Part shown: piece by piece, positions 35,510 through 46,624 of the stretch
How positions within the stretch are numbered: the first letter of the stretch is position 1
Layout of the letters: each line of letters opens with the position of its first letter
NCBI GenBank assembly: GCA_026874595.1
Contig: CM049306.1
Location: 100,702,642 to 100,766,641 of the forward strand
Length of the DNA: 64,000 nt
Direction: 5' to 3'
Source: Sipunculus nudus
Lineage: Eukaryota; Annelida; Sipuncula; Golfingiida; Sipunculidae
The notes under the pieces: generated by a model
Database searches by the model: none
Told to the model about the DNA's origin: nothing
Seen by the model: only the letters and a program-made list of their open reading frames with translations
Made by a program: the position numbers and the translations under genes

Positions 35510-36690
35510 GACTGTCAATCCTGCTTCAGACTATAGGTAAATTATTTATTTAGTATTTATTGCCATATCTCATTCCTATGAATTCTAGGTCAGCGCATTA
35601 CACGTGATCTCATTTCATATGCATATGCAAATGTATATACAGTGAAACCTCGCCTAACGACCCCCTCATTACCGCCCACCTCAAATAAAAGATCACTTGT
35701 TCACGGTCCCGAATTTTTTGGCTTTAACGGGATCTCGCTGGTGGTCGTAATTTGGAGGTTTTACTGCATATATATCGTTTTAGCAATTCTAGATTCCGAA
35801 ACACATTTATCCTAGAAATTTCCTGGAAGTAAAATAACATGGTTTGATTTACTTTATTGCGTTATATCTCTTTAAGTGATGACTGAGGATGCTCTCAGGA
35901 TATTATAATTCAAGACTGTAAAAAACCTGGATGTTATCTGGCTTACTGTTGAAAATATTTTACCCCAAAAAATAATCACATCAAACCCTTGCTATTTAAC
36001 CGAGCTAACCTAAACCACGTCCTCTTTTTTCTGAATATATGCCTGCATGTATAACAGAATCAGTCGGGTCGATTTTGTGATAGCTAATATATATGCGTTC
36101 TAAGGCTGAGAAACAAAATTATAAGCAGATAGACAAATAAACATGTAACCTACTAAATCAAATTTGTCTCACGGACGGATTTACTTTTCCTGGATAATGT
36201 TATTAGTCTCACTTTCGTAACCATCATTTGTAATGTTTCATGTGTGTTTATCTTTCATTTGTGCACAAACAGCGATTTCCACGTCTTACATTTAATTTAT
36301 TTCCCACATATTTACTGTTAAATTATTATTAATTTATTAATTACCAAAGGTGTTCAAATTTTTGGTGAAACCGCCATTTTTTATTCGATTGTATATAGCG
36401 CGAGCTACCCTTTTTGAGGAGTCCATGTTTTACACTATAAGTTTGATCTCAAGATTATGTATAAATGTATATACCTGTGACTGTTTGTAACAATGTATGT
36501 GTTTTATTTAAAAAAAGAACGCTATTGAGAATTGTTGAAGCATTGTTTACAGACGTACACTGATATATTTGCCTATATTGATGTATGCGTTATATAAGAT
36601 AGTAACTATATTTTTCTAAATCTATACCAGAAAATGTACATTGCATATACTATATTTCTATGAAAATAAATAAATGACAGCATTATTTCT
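35510..36690 (+). promoter_or_regulatory. 3' UTR of gene B with AU-rich elements and poly(A) signals
   Basis: Three overlapping ATTTA pentamers lie at 35544-35559, including the nonamer TTATTTATT at 35542-35550, only 32 bases after the stop codon. This nonamer (UUAUUUA(U/A)(U/A)) is the core of cytokine AU-rich elements. Poly(A) signals AATAAA occur at 35684-35689, inside a MITE, and at about 36665-36672. The transcript end is unknown. Confidence 0.55.
35640..35766. mobile_element. Pogo/Tigger-like MITE in the 3' region of gene B
   Basis: The termini are inverted: CAGTGAAACCTCGCCTAACGACC on the left, and on the right the reverse complement of CAGTAAAACCTCCAAATTACGACC. The left flank is TA, the expected target; the right flank is CA, probably a mutated TA. 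At 127 bases it has no coding capacity. It brings an AATAAA at 35684, so its insertion may have supplied a poly(A) signal to gene B. Confidence 0.65.
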
Positions 36691-37140
36691 TGGTTAATTA
36701 TATATATATATTATGCCTCCTTGGTGGTATAAAATGTAAAGACCAAAAAAAAAGTGTCTGGTTGTAAAAGGGTTTTCTTTCAGGGTTATGAGCAGATAAA
36801 CCCTAAAGTCAAGATAGACTATGTGGCCATAGATGTGATATCTTTCCAGCACGGGCAGTGCAAGAGGAAATTTGGCAATATTTTTCCAAGAATTCGCAGA
36901 ACAATTCAAAGATGTAAACTCTTTTAGAAATCTGAGAATTGACAGTCTGTGTTCATTTTCTCTAAGTCCATGGATACACAGTGGATCAAGGCCTCTTGTC
37001 ATCAATTATTTACAAAGCGCCTCACTATAATTATAACATTTACACCTGCTGGTCGGAACTATATAAATTCATATTTATATAAGCTCAATCGTAAGAAGTA
37101 ATTTCTTCTTAATTAATTTAATGGACATGTAATCAGACCA
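35770..37140. other. AT-rich flank after gene B
   Basis: No second gene is seen. The minus-strand frame 36694-37005 overlaps the presumed gene B 3' end and lacks domains. Confidence 0.4.
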
Positions 37141-37145
37141 AAATA

Positions 37146-37312
37146 CAGTGGAACATGTTTGAAAGACCACCTGTCTATTAAGACCACCCTTGTGTGAACC
37201 GAAAATATTCACGTTCACATTAGTTATAACTGATCTGTCCAATAAGACCACCTTTGAATTAAGACCACTTTTGCCCAGTACCCCGAGTGGTCCTATTAAA
37301 CAGGTTTCATTG
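37146..37312. mobile_element. Pogo/Tigger-like MITE
   Basis: The left end is CAGTGGAACATGTTTGAAAG and the right end, in reverse complement, is CAATGAAACCTGTTTAATAG. Both are preceded by TA. The inner parts carry repeated 'aagaccacc' phrases. It is non-coding, 167 bases, and related in end sequence to 35640-35766. Confidence 0.6.
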
Positions 37313-37958
37313 TATTTGATTTTAATACCAGTAAGAGAACCATGTTGGAAATCGACAACATATTCAATATGTATAGCGTTTGCGTGAATATATGTGTTTG
37401 TGTAGAGAAATAATTTCTATGCATACATAGGGAGCAGGGGTCGCTTAACGAGTAAAACTCAAATTACGCATCACGGAGTATCATTTAAATCCTAATTATC
37501 GGTTTTGCCTCCTTTATGGGAGCGGGAGTTACAATGCGTGAAATGGGCTATAATTGAGCCTGTGCACAAAAATTGCCCATTAAATGAAATGTCCTTATTT
37601 ATGATAACATCCCACTGCGGCGCACCGCAAAATGAGTATATATATAGAACAACACAGTATCCTCCATAATAACCACATTCATATGAGGGAATGCTATCCC
37701 CTTTCCTAGTATGGATTTTTATTTTACTGAATTAATTTGAGCACAATTTTGCTCTGAAAGTTATTGCATCTTCATGGCACTAGTTATACGTACATCTGTG
37801 ACATCTGTTTGATTTTCTTTATTACTTCTCATTCTGTATACACATGTATATGTGAAAACATGTGGCAGCTTTCCACACAAATGTAGTTACCGGATAATTT
37901 ACGCGCAGAAACACACATACCACATACGCATAATCGTGTATGCTATGAATTGCAAGCA

Positions 37959-37959
<1 letters not shown>

Positions 37960-38000
<41 letters not shown>

Positions 38001-38175
38001 ATATATATACTATGTTATATAATATACGTTAAGCACGCTGAAGCATCGTGTTATTACTCGGAGTTTCACGCCGTTGCCGGTATCGGAACCCGAGCGATCA
38101 TTAACGTTTAGTTAACCTGCTCTACCTTAGCTGTATAGAGCACTTTACTGCAAGCACTGGAACCTACTTAAAGGA

Positions 38176-38215
<40 letters not shown>
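37960..38215. repeat. Two (AT)n tracts flanking a tRNA-like SINE piece
   Basis: AT runs lie at about 37962-37996 and 38177-38214. Between them, on the minus strand, 'aggtagagcaggttaact' and 'gggttccgataccgg' (about 38140 down to 38085) resemble tRNA box A and box B. This suggests a SINE head in minus orientation. Confidence 0.5.
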
Positions 38216-38218
<3 letters not shown>

Positions 38219-38881
38219 CTCGTATTTTACCGGGAGCCTTTCTTAGGGCTTAAGAAAAACAACAAGCGTAGCATTTAAATATAGATAACACGTATGGATT
38301 ATTATATATTTGTACTAACAAAAACTAGAAAGCTCTAAGAGAACGCATGCCTCCGCAATCTGGTGCACATCAAGATGCACTTATAAAACAAAAATATCCC
38401 AGAAAAGTAAATTGTTTCTAAATCCTTGCCCCCCCCCCCCCTACCATCCACATAATTTCTTAAGATTTACCAAGAAGTTATACGTTTAGTGCAAGAAATA
38501 TCACAAGATTATAAAAAAAGAAGGGCCAAAGACTTAGGAGTTTTTTTGTCTGCCATTCTGTTTTTGTTACCATCAGTCCCATGGTGTCTTCTTGTTGTGT
38601 CGACTATATAGCATGTGTGTATTCACATATATAGCCCTCCTAATGGTTCAATAATGTGTGTTTATATTAAAAAAAATGCTTTAAAATGGAAGGGGAAAAA
38701 ATTAGGGAAGTGAAAAAATATAACGCCCCATCTCACCACCACTACCACTGGATTTATAATTCATAAATAAAAACAATTATGAAGCATTCGCTGAAATGAT
38801 GCCATACTGACTTGTTTTTTTATGAGGAAACACTTCCACGGGAAGGGGATTTGTAGTTGATCCATATATTTGCATCCGACA

Positions 38882-38883
<2 letters not shown>

Positions 38884-38951
<68 letters not shown>
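38884..38951. repeat. (AT)n microsatellite
   Basis: About 34 AT units, directly abutting a pogo-like terminus at 38952, consistent with insertion at a TA target. Confidence 0.95.
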
Positions 38952-38954
<3 letters not shown>

Positions 38955-39110
38955 TAGAACGCCTGCTAACGGCCACGCCTCAATAACGGTCAATACGTCT
39001 ATAACGGTCAGATTTTCCGGTCCCCAATTTTCGACCGTTTTATATTTCATAATCATTTTGTTGTCAATTACGGTCACTCCTTATTCCGTATTACGGCCAG
39101 GTCCCTCGGC
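38952..39110 (+). mobile_element. One-ended pogo/Tigger-like fragment
   Basis: It begins CAGTAGAACGCCTGCTAACGG immediately after a TA-rich tract and contains repeated 'aacggtc' phrases. It resembles the left terminus of the two MITEs at 35640 and 37146. No matching right end was found, so it is truncated or longer than I can delimit. Confidence 0.5.
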
Positions 39111-39417
39111 CCCGCAGGCCGGGAAACGCCTCAAATACGGTTAGGGGCAGTAACTCCGTGACATGGGCTCAACAAATCGAGCGGCCACTTCTGACCCCAA
39201 TATTCTTACACAAGTGTCCGCTCTCACATATTCCTGTCTGTTAATGAGTGCCTGGATAAAGGTAACCACAAGTGTCCGCTCTCACATAATCCTGTCTGTT
39301 AATGAGTGCCTGCATAAAGGTAACCACTGGACCGTGACTGAGTTGTTTGAAACGTAGCCAGCGTCGTACAACCCCACTCAGCCTCATTAGTGTGCACAAT
39401 AGAAAGGCATATATATA

Positions 39418-39950
39418 TTTATATTATTAAGGTGCAACATGTTATATTCGTAATCAAAATTACATACATATGAGAAATTCACATCCAGCCTCAGAGGGCT
39501 TATGGAGCACCACTCACAGTTGACAATGTAAGCAGCAATATAATATTAACAGCGAAATTAGGAGAAATTGAATCATTAACGGTTGTCGTATGCACGCGCG
39601 GCAAATAGTGCAGTTTCAGTAACAATATCTGAACTACTTAGCAGATATCGTAGTTTTTCATTTGTTGTTATTGTATCAAAAGTTTCCCCATAGTTCAATT
39701 TTGCAATATCAAACAGATGGGATCGCAGCATCGAGTGTTTTTCACACTTTAAGAGAAAATGCGTGGTGTCCTCGACAGCGTTAGAGTCGCACGCTTGACA
39801 AATTCTGTTGTGTCGCGGGATATTACGGTAACGTCCACTTTCAACTTGTAACGGGTACGTACCCATTCGAAGCCTTGCAATAACAGATCTATTCTTTTTA
39901 TCTCTACATACATACATATAACATTCAGGTTCAAATATATATTTCTCACA
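39418..39950 (-). mobile_element. 5'-truncated LINE insertion with 20-bp target-site duplication
   Basis: The sequence AATAGAAAGGCATATATATA flanks the insert on both sides, at 39398-39417 and about 39951-39970. Between them, on the minus strand, lie the C-terminal part of a LINE open frame (39576-39917) and a short 3' tail reaching the left edge. The layout is that of target-primed reverse transcription with 5' truncation. Only about 530 bases were inserted. Confidence 0.75.
39576..39917 (-). pseudogene. C-terminal fragment of a non-LTR retrotransposon ORF2
   Basis: The 113 residues include ARLRMGTYPL, then C-Q-A-C-D, V-E-D-T-T-H-F-L-L-K-C and E-K-H. This is the C-terminal Cys/His motif and 'V-E-D-x-x-H-F-L-x-x-C' signature of LINE (and related) reverse transcriptase proteins. 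The reverse transcriptase and endonuclease domains are missing because the copy is 5'-truncated. It ends in R then a stop. It is not a functional gene. Confidence 0.7.
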
Positions 39951-39958
39951 AATAGAAA

Positions 39959-39960
<2 letters not shown>

Positions 39961-39999
<39 letters not shown>

Positions 40000-40064
40000 T
40001 AAACATTTTTATATTGTAAAACATAATTATCTGTCTTAGTTTGCCAGATAAATGGAATATATGA

Positions 40065-40113
<49 letters not shown>
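39961..40113. repeat. Two (AT)n microsatellites
   Basis: AT runs lie at about 39961-39989 and 40071-40113. The first coincides with the right copy of the LINE target duplication. Confidence 0.9.
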
Positions 40114-40120
<7 letters not shown>

Positions 40121-40324
40121 TGACGTCATTTTGACAAAAAATCCAACTATTTATTTTATATTATTTTATATATCTTTTTTCTGGTACACTTTTTGTTGCA
40201 TCTACTTATCTTGAGTGACTTCACTCTTTAACGTGCAATATCTGGCGTAATATTAGTTTTAAGCCTAATTAAAGAAAAATAAAATTCCCCTTTACGTTCC
40301 AGATATCTGAAACGTCACCACGGC

Positions 40325-40440
40325 AATAGGGTCCGTGTCACGCTGTTCAGATGGACGCTATAAAAATGGATGCCGACAGCTGGACGCTATGAAAATGGAC
40401 GCTGATCAGCTAGACGCTATCCATTTAGACGCTATACCAA
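40325..40440 (+). repeat. GGACGCTAT-motif cluster, left
   Basis: 'tggacgctat', 'tagacgctat' and 'tggacgctg' recur about every 20-25 bases, beginning 'gctgttcagatggacgct'. The reverse complement of the same arrangement is at 43850-43960. Confidence 0.7.
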
Positions 40441-41966
40441 TACTATGAGAATCATGCAGGGATAATCATACAAAATAAAGCAATATCAATCCACCAACTG
40501 AACCCATTGTTATTGGTTCTTAATATTATGCACTTTTGTCAGATTTGGAACCATATATATTGGCCTACATCGACCGTTTGTAATGACGAACCATTGATGG
40601 ACGACCGTATAGGAAAATGAAACTGAACTGTGTCAGTAAAGATTTTTCTGTAAATGTGTGTTTTGCGTAGTTTTTTTACCCACCAAACGTTCATCATGCA
40701 ATGATTCATAGTTTCCAAGGGCGATTGGTCTGAACTGCTTACACCTGGGCAACCGGTCCGATCAATGATCCGTACCGCATTTTCAAGCTTGATATTTATG
40801 ACAAAAAGAACAATTTCGTAGGAGATAGAACTACTTAATATAGGTTACAATCATTGCTTTTTTTTCATCGTTACAACGATCTTAATGCTTGGTAGAAATA
40901 GGCCTACGAAGCTTTCCAGCGGCATGACGTTGTATAGAGGTTTAAGGTATAGGGAAACACGATATGACGAGAATAAACATGTATATACATTGTATATTGT
41001 TATGTGATTTTGTCAACATGTGTTTTTTATTTTCAATGACTTATCTTTCAAAGACAATCTGTTGTTTTTAGGCACCAGTGCATACAAGATAAAATTTTTA
41101 AATAACATTGTAAACTACTCACATATAATCAGAGAAACATTGCTGTTTCCCGGAGCTTTATCAGATTCGTGTAACGGTGTCGAGAGAAAAGGTTCATACT
41201 TTTCCCTTACCTGGAATATTAAATGAAAGGAAACTGAAAGTGCACTACAGGCATTATGCTAGAATTCTAAAGATATTTTTCAACAAAACTAAGTTTTGTT
41301 ATATCTTTTTTTAAATGTATATATGTTCCTTATATTACTGTTGCGGTTGCCCGTCTTATCTACTTAAGTATTTACTTTTGTATGTAGACTACATGTGTAT
41401 ATGATTTTGTGAATTTCACATACGTACATGTTGAACGTTACCTTTAATACTTAGATGAAAATTTAGTAAGTGGTTATATCCTAAGAAAATTATATATAAA
41501 TCGTATATCTTACCTCCAGTGCATTTTGGAATGTCGGCGGTCCTTCTTGTGACTGTATTCTTGGTAGATAAGGTTAATCCTCGTCCTTTCTTTACTAATA
41601 CGGAATCTGACGTTTTCATGTTGTGAGTATCATGTGTGTGATTATTTGCTTGGACGTTACTCATATATATACCAGAAGCGGAATTGAACAAACTTCTCTA
41701 GAAGTTCTCATCAAGGGACATCAAAGAACATTAATACGAAAATATTTCAATGGGGTTTCTTATAATAACATTGACTAATTAAACAGCATGTACAGTTTGA
41801 AATGATATTAGATATACACTACTAAGACGTAATGTGATTAATACACTGAACTAACAAAAACACAGTCATATTAAGGAAACGTTTATTTTTCAAAATATTT
41901 AAAATATTCACACGGGGCGTCTATCTGATAATACACTGGATATCTGAACAGCATCCATTTCCAAAG

Positions 41967-41970
<4 letters not shown>
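40441..41970. other. Unassigned segment
   Basis: No gene is recognised. The frames 41020-41226 (plus) and 41416-41691 (minus) have no domain or splice support. Confidence 0.35.
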
Positions 41971-42019
<49 letters not shown>

Positions 42020-42029
42020 CATCATCATC
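41971..42029. repeat. (TC)n(ATC)n microsatellite
   Basis: About 22 TC units, then five ATC units. The minus-strand frame 41883-42176 is a translation across it. Confidence 0.95.
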
Positions 42030-42299
42030 GGCAATCGAAAGGTCATGGACTCGATTCCTATCGGCAGTGATCCGACTTTTTTGGTCTATCACGTTCAATT
42101 TCTTTATACAATGAGAAACGCTTTGTGGAACAATTTTTATCATAGCAATATAGTCCATCTCGATTAAAGCAAACATTCACAAAAAGTCTTTCCATTTATG
42201 TGAATATGAACCTGTTCGACTTTTATTTGGATCTCTTTAAATAAATAATTGGAGGGCACACAATATAGCCTATACCAATAATAATAATAGTTTTATTCA

Positions 42300-42379
42300 A
42301 GTATAAAGGTCTCCGGCCTATAGAACATATAATCAATATAACATCACTTTTCATGATAATTTGTGGTGCTTAACCTTGG

Positions 42380-42460
<81 letters not shown>

Positions 42461-42575
42461 CATTGTATATTGAGAAAAGATAGAATAATTTACAATGGAA
42501 AAAGGTCTCCGGCCTATAGAACATATAATCAATATAACATCATTTTTCATGATAATTTGTGATGCTTAACCTTGG

Positions 42576-42635
<60 letters not shown>
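42300..42635 (+). repeat. Tandem pair of ~85-bp units, each followed by (AT)n
   Basis: 'aaggtctccggcctatagaacatataatcaatataacatca...ccttgg(c/a)' occurs at about 42306-42381 and 42500-42578, each followed directly by a long AT tract (42382-42461 and 42579-42633). Unit and microsatellite were duplicated together. Confidence 0.85.
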
Positions 42636-42668
42636 AATAATTAAAATTAAAAGTAAAATTTGTAAAAG

Positions 42669-43650
42669 CAATCAAATATTCTAAACCGGACATGGATCAG
42701 TGATCATATGATGTTGTTTTAACAATAAACAAGTTCGGGGTACAATATCAATTAGAGCCTGCAATCCGATTGATCATTTAAGTAACGGGAGACCCCGATA
42801 ATGAGGTAGGTTTTCTTTGATGTTGACTAATTAATCCTATCATGTACATGATTTCATTGTTTCAGGTTCTTTAATTTTTACTATACATTGTATATTGAGA
42901 AAATATAGAATAATTTACAATGGAAACTATAATAAATATTACATTACTTTTATATAATTGAAACTACACATGACCATTATTTAAAATTTTCTTTGTGGGG
43001 TAAATAAAACAAAAGACCCTTATTCGCACGAAATATGCACAAACACACAATATAATCTAAAACATAACATGGTTATTATTAAATTGGGTCCCCTTTTATG
43101 GAAATATTTAACAATAATGAGAAGTATATTCATTACTTGTCATTAGGCGTCTTTCTGAAAAGGTGGATACAGACGCTGGCGTCTATATGATCAGCGTTCA
43201 TTTTAATTAGCATGATATATAAAATATTATCTAAAACATCATGTTGGTATTGATAATTGTTTTATTAAATTAGATTTCAAATCGAAGGAAACAATTTATT
43301 GTAGCTCTGAAAAGCAGTCAAATACTCTAAACCGGACATGGATCAGTGATCACATGATTTTGATTTAACAATAAACGAGTCCTGTGTACAATGTCAGCTG
43401 GAGCTTGGTCACCCGATTGATCATTTATTTAACGGGAAACCCCGACAATGAGGTAGATTTTCTTGCTTCAAAGTTCTTTAATTTCAGCTATACATTGTAT
43501 ATTGCGCAATGATAGAATAATTCACAATGGAAAATATAATAAAGATTACATTACCTTTATATAATTAAAACTACACATGACCATTATTTAAAATTTTCTT
43601 TGTTGTTAAATGAAACAAAAGACCCTCATTCGCACGAAATATGCACAAGC
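42669..43650 (+). repeat. Two direct copies of a ~350-bp sequence
   Basis: 42669-43041 and 43313-43649 match in order: 'ctaaaccggacatggatcagtgatca', 'ttaacaataaac', 'ccgattgatcattta', 'caatgaggtag', 'ctatacattgtatattg', 'aaactacacatgaccattat' and 'attcgcacgaaatatgcaca'. The spacing between copies is about 610-645 bases. It is non-coding. Confidence 0.85.
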
Positions 43651-43849
43651 TGGCGTCTATAATACAATAACGTCTAGATACGATCAGCGTTCATTTTGAT
43701 TCGCACGATATGAAAAGACGCTCATTCGCACGCAATACGCACGATATACATACTTAAAGGTAAAAATATAAAATATATAAACGCGGTTATATATGGTATA
43801 TATGGCTTGTATTTAGGCGTCTTAATGAAGGGTATATAGGCTTATAATA

Positions 43850-43960
43850 CGGAGGCGTCTATATGAACAGCGACCATTTTCATGGCGTCCAAATGAACAG
43901 CGTCCAGGTGATACAATGGCGTCTATCTGAACAGCGTCCATCTGAGATGATCCCCGGCAA
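43850..43960 (-). repeat. GGACGCTAT-motif cluster, right (inverted)
   Basis: 'ggcgtctatatgaacagcg', 'ggcgtccaaatgaacagcg' and 'ggcgtctatctgaacagcg' recur about every 25-30 bases, the reverse complement of the cluster at 40325-40440. The pair brackets about 3.4 kb. Confidence 0.7.
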
Positions 43961-44003
43961 TCAGGGTAGTGGAAAATTCCGAATTTCCAATCAGTTTATG
44001 AAC

Positions 44004-44004
<1 letters not shown>

Positions 44005-44069
<65 letters not shown>

Positions 44070-44506
44070 CCTTATACCCTTATATTAGGAAACAAAATAC
44101 TCCATGATCACCCCCCGAAGCAATCCATGACGAGTTACAAATGGCGTGCATGGGTTTTCTAATCCACGCTCATGATAACCATGCACGGAAACCAAGGAGA
44201 CTGGTCTCGTGACCACTCACGTGATAGACCAGATCAAAGGTCATGCGTGCCCGCTTTCAGACTTTTTTCCCTTGCTAAGACATGGTATTTTCACTATCAT
44301 CACCGTTTCCGATTGTCCTATATACAGGCGTCTATAAGCGAATAAACGCTGATATTCATACTTTTTAAATCATGAATCACTACGCATAATATACATATTA
44401 AAATGATAGCGACTTTCAGCTCACGACTTACATGGATATAAATATATATTTGTATATATATACTTATATAATATATATATATTTGTATATATAAATGTAT
44501 GTATAT

Positions 44507-44544
<38 letters not shown>

Positions 44545-44548
44545 TATA
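44005..44548. repeat. AT-rich microsatellite tracts
   Basis: Interrupted AT runs lie at about 44005-44070 and 44430-44548. The frame 44499-44822 begins in the repeat; its later part has no recognised domain. Confidence 0.85.
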
Positions 44549-46075
44549 TCTTAATCGGAGATCGCCCTGCTGCCCGTCCGCTGCGCTTTTTCGCGCATTA
44601 TCTCAAAAACAGTTTGATCACGCAGTTGCCATGAATTATTTAGGAAAGATTGGTACCAATGTGGGATGTTCCCCGTCCAATTTCATACCGGCTAAAACAA
44701 CGATATGGCCATCGCCAGGCGGGTATTTTGTTGCCTTATTCCCCAGACTTTTGATGAAGAATCCCTTCTTTAAAAATACGTTTTGTATTTGTGTGTTAGA
44801 TGTTTTGGATTGCTCTATGTAAAGCAATGTGCATGTGAGGTTCTTTAAAATATTATTAATCAATTAAGATTGTATACTCATATCCCTATCTCTGAAATCT
44901 ACTTCCTGGATATACTGAAGAAGCATTACAGTTACATTTACATAATTATATACAAAGATATGTTCAGAACCACCCGCCAACGCTAACCCACGAAGCCCTT
45001 GCCGGATGTGTGCAACATGGACTGTCACGCGTAGGAATTATTCAGACTAAATCTACCTAAGCAACGGTCCCTTTCTCAAGCGTATGAGAACCAGAATCTC
45101 AAACAATTTAAATGTTTCTTTTTTGTTTGTTTATGTGAGTGAATATGATTTATGAGTCAATGTGCTTTGATATGTGGTTTAAAGCTATGAATTGGTGTCC
45201 ACTGAGCCTGATTAAACAACTAAGTATACGCGGCTAGGAACCGTAACGCGAGTTAGTTTTGTGTCAGACCGAACCATTTGGTTTAATTTTATGTGCATGC
45301 AAGAGATAAGTTCGTGCCACGCCGTCGGCAGGTTGGAAATGGATAGTTTATACAGCATATCGCTCGAGGTCCTCCGTCAGTCGTTTCATACCTTGTGTCT
45401 CTTTATTACTATGGGTAGTATAAGGCTATATATATAGGGTCAATTTAGACATGTTTAATAGTGATTTCAAGGGCCTGTGGGTACGCTATCATCCTTGTTC
45501 GTGTGTGTGGGGGAATGTTTCTGTGCGTGTATTTGTGTGTTTGGTCACAACAAAACTCAAGCAGTCATCAACCGAATCTCATGAAACTTTCAGGGCATTT
45601 TGGGAATAAGCCAGTGAAGAATCAATCAAATTTTGGTGGGGTTCCAGCACATGAGCCGAATTAAAGAACGTCAGCAGCGACTATTCACCAATGAAGAGTG
45701 CAAACTGTGCAAACACGGTTTTGGGGCATCTCACACACACACACAACCCGGAGGATTGCATTCCTTATAATTCACATTTCTATATTTATTCATATTTTTT
45801 ATACCAGACTAGTACTTGCTCAGGGCTAAGGATAACCCAAACCTCAAAACCTATATTTAAACATTACAGTGAATTTCTCAGGTTCTATAGGGATTTTACA
45901 ATTTTGCATATGAGGCACAGGCAGGTCCAATGCCATCTTTGACCGCCAAGAAGTTTATTTTTATCTAAATATGTAGTTAAAAGAAATGGGTGCTTATATA
46001 TTTAAATTCAATCTTAGATCATCTGACATCAAAAATTCTGTTGATAAATTATACAGCCCATTCAGGAGAGAAGTG
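44549..46075. other. Unassigned segment, probably dispersed repeats
   Basis: The pieces at 44560-44780 and 45470-45660 read like decayed repeat-family sequence and contain no intact domain. No gene is called. Confidence 0.35.
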
Positions 46076-46079
46076 TTTA

Positions 46080-46620
46080 AAGCATGGTCAAGTTCTAGGC
46101 CCACTGGTTACGATTTGTGTCCTGTGAACGTACGAGAGCATTTTAAAGGTCTCATAAATAGAGAAAATCCAAGCTCGGAGAATATGGGTAACAGAGACCT
46201 AATTTCAGGGTTCCAAGGAGCCTTTTCATGGACTTCCCAGGATATTAAGTAAGAGGATTCTAGATCCAATGGTTATGATTTGTGCCCTGTTAACAGATGA
46301 CCGCATCTTTAAAGGTCTGCAAAATAGAGAAGAAATGCGTAAACATTCGAAAAATCCAGGTGGCACTACTGGATTTTAGGAAATGATGAAACACTCCGTG
46401 ATCAATATGCAAAGAATCATGGACATCAATACATTAGCTGTTCAGATACTTTTGTATCAATTTTATAATTATTCTGGGGTGTACTTCTGAGCCCCATAGC
46501 TCGGAGGATATGAGTACCAGAGACCTAATTTCAGGATTCCAAGTAGATTGTTTATGGACCTCTAAGACTGCACAGGGTTCATGATCCTAGCCCTTACGGT
46601 TACGATTTGTGCTCTGCTAA
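46080..46620 (+). repeat. Dispersed copy of the ~335-bp repeat of 14900-16745
   Basis: It shares 'gaatatgggtaacagagacctaatttcagg', 'ccttttcatggac', 'ttctagatccaatgg', 'tgtgccctgttaacagatgaccgcatc' and 'ccatagctcggagg' in the same order. About 1.5 units are present. It shows that the family moves as well as amplifies. Confidence 0.75.
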
Positions 46621-46624
46621 AGCT

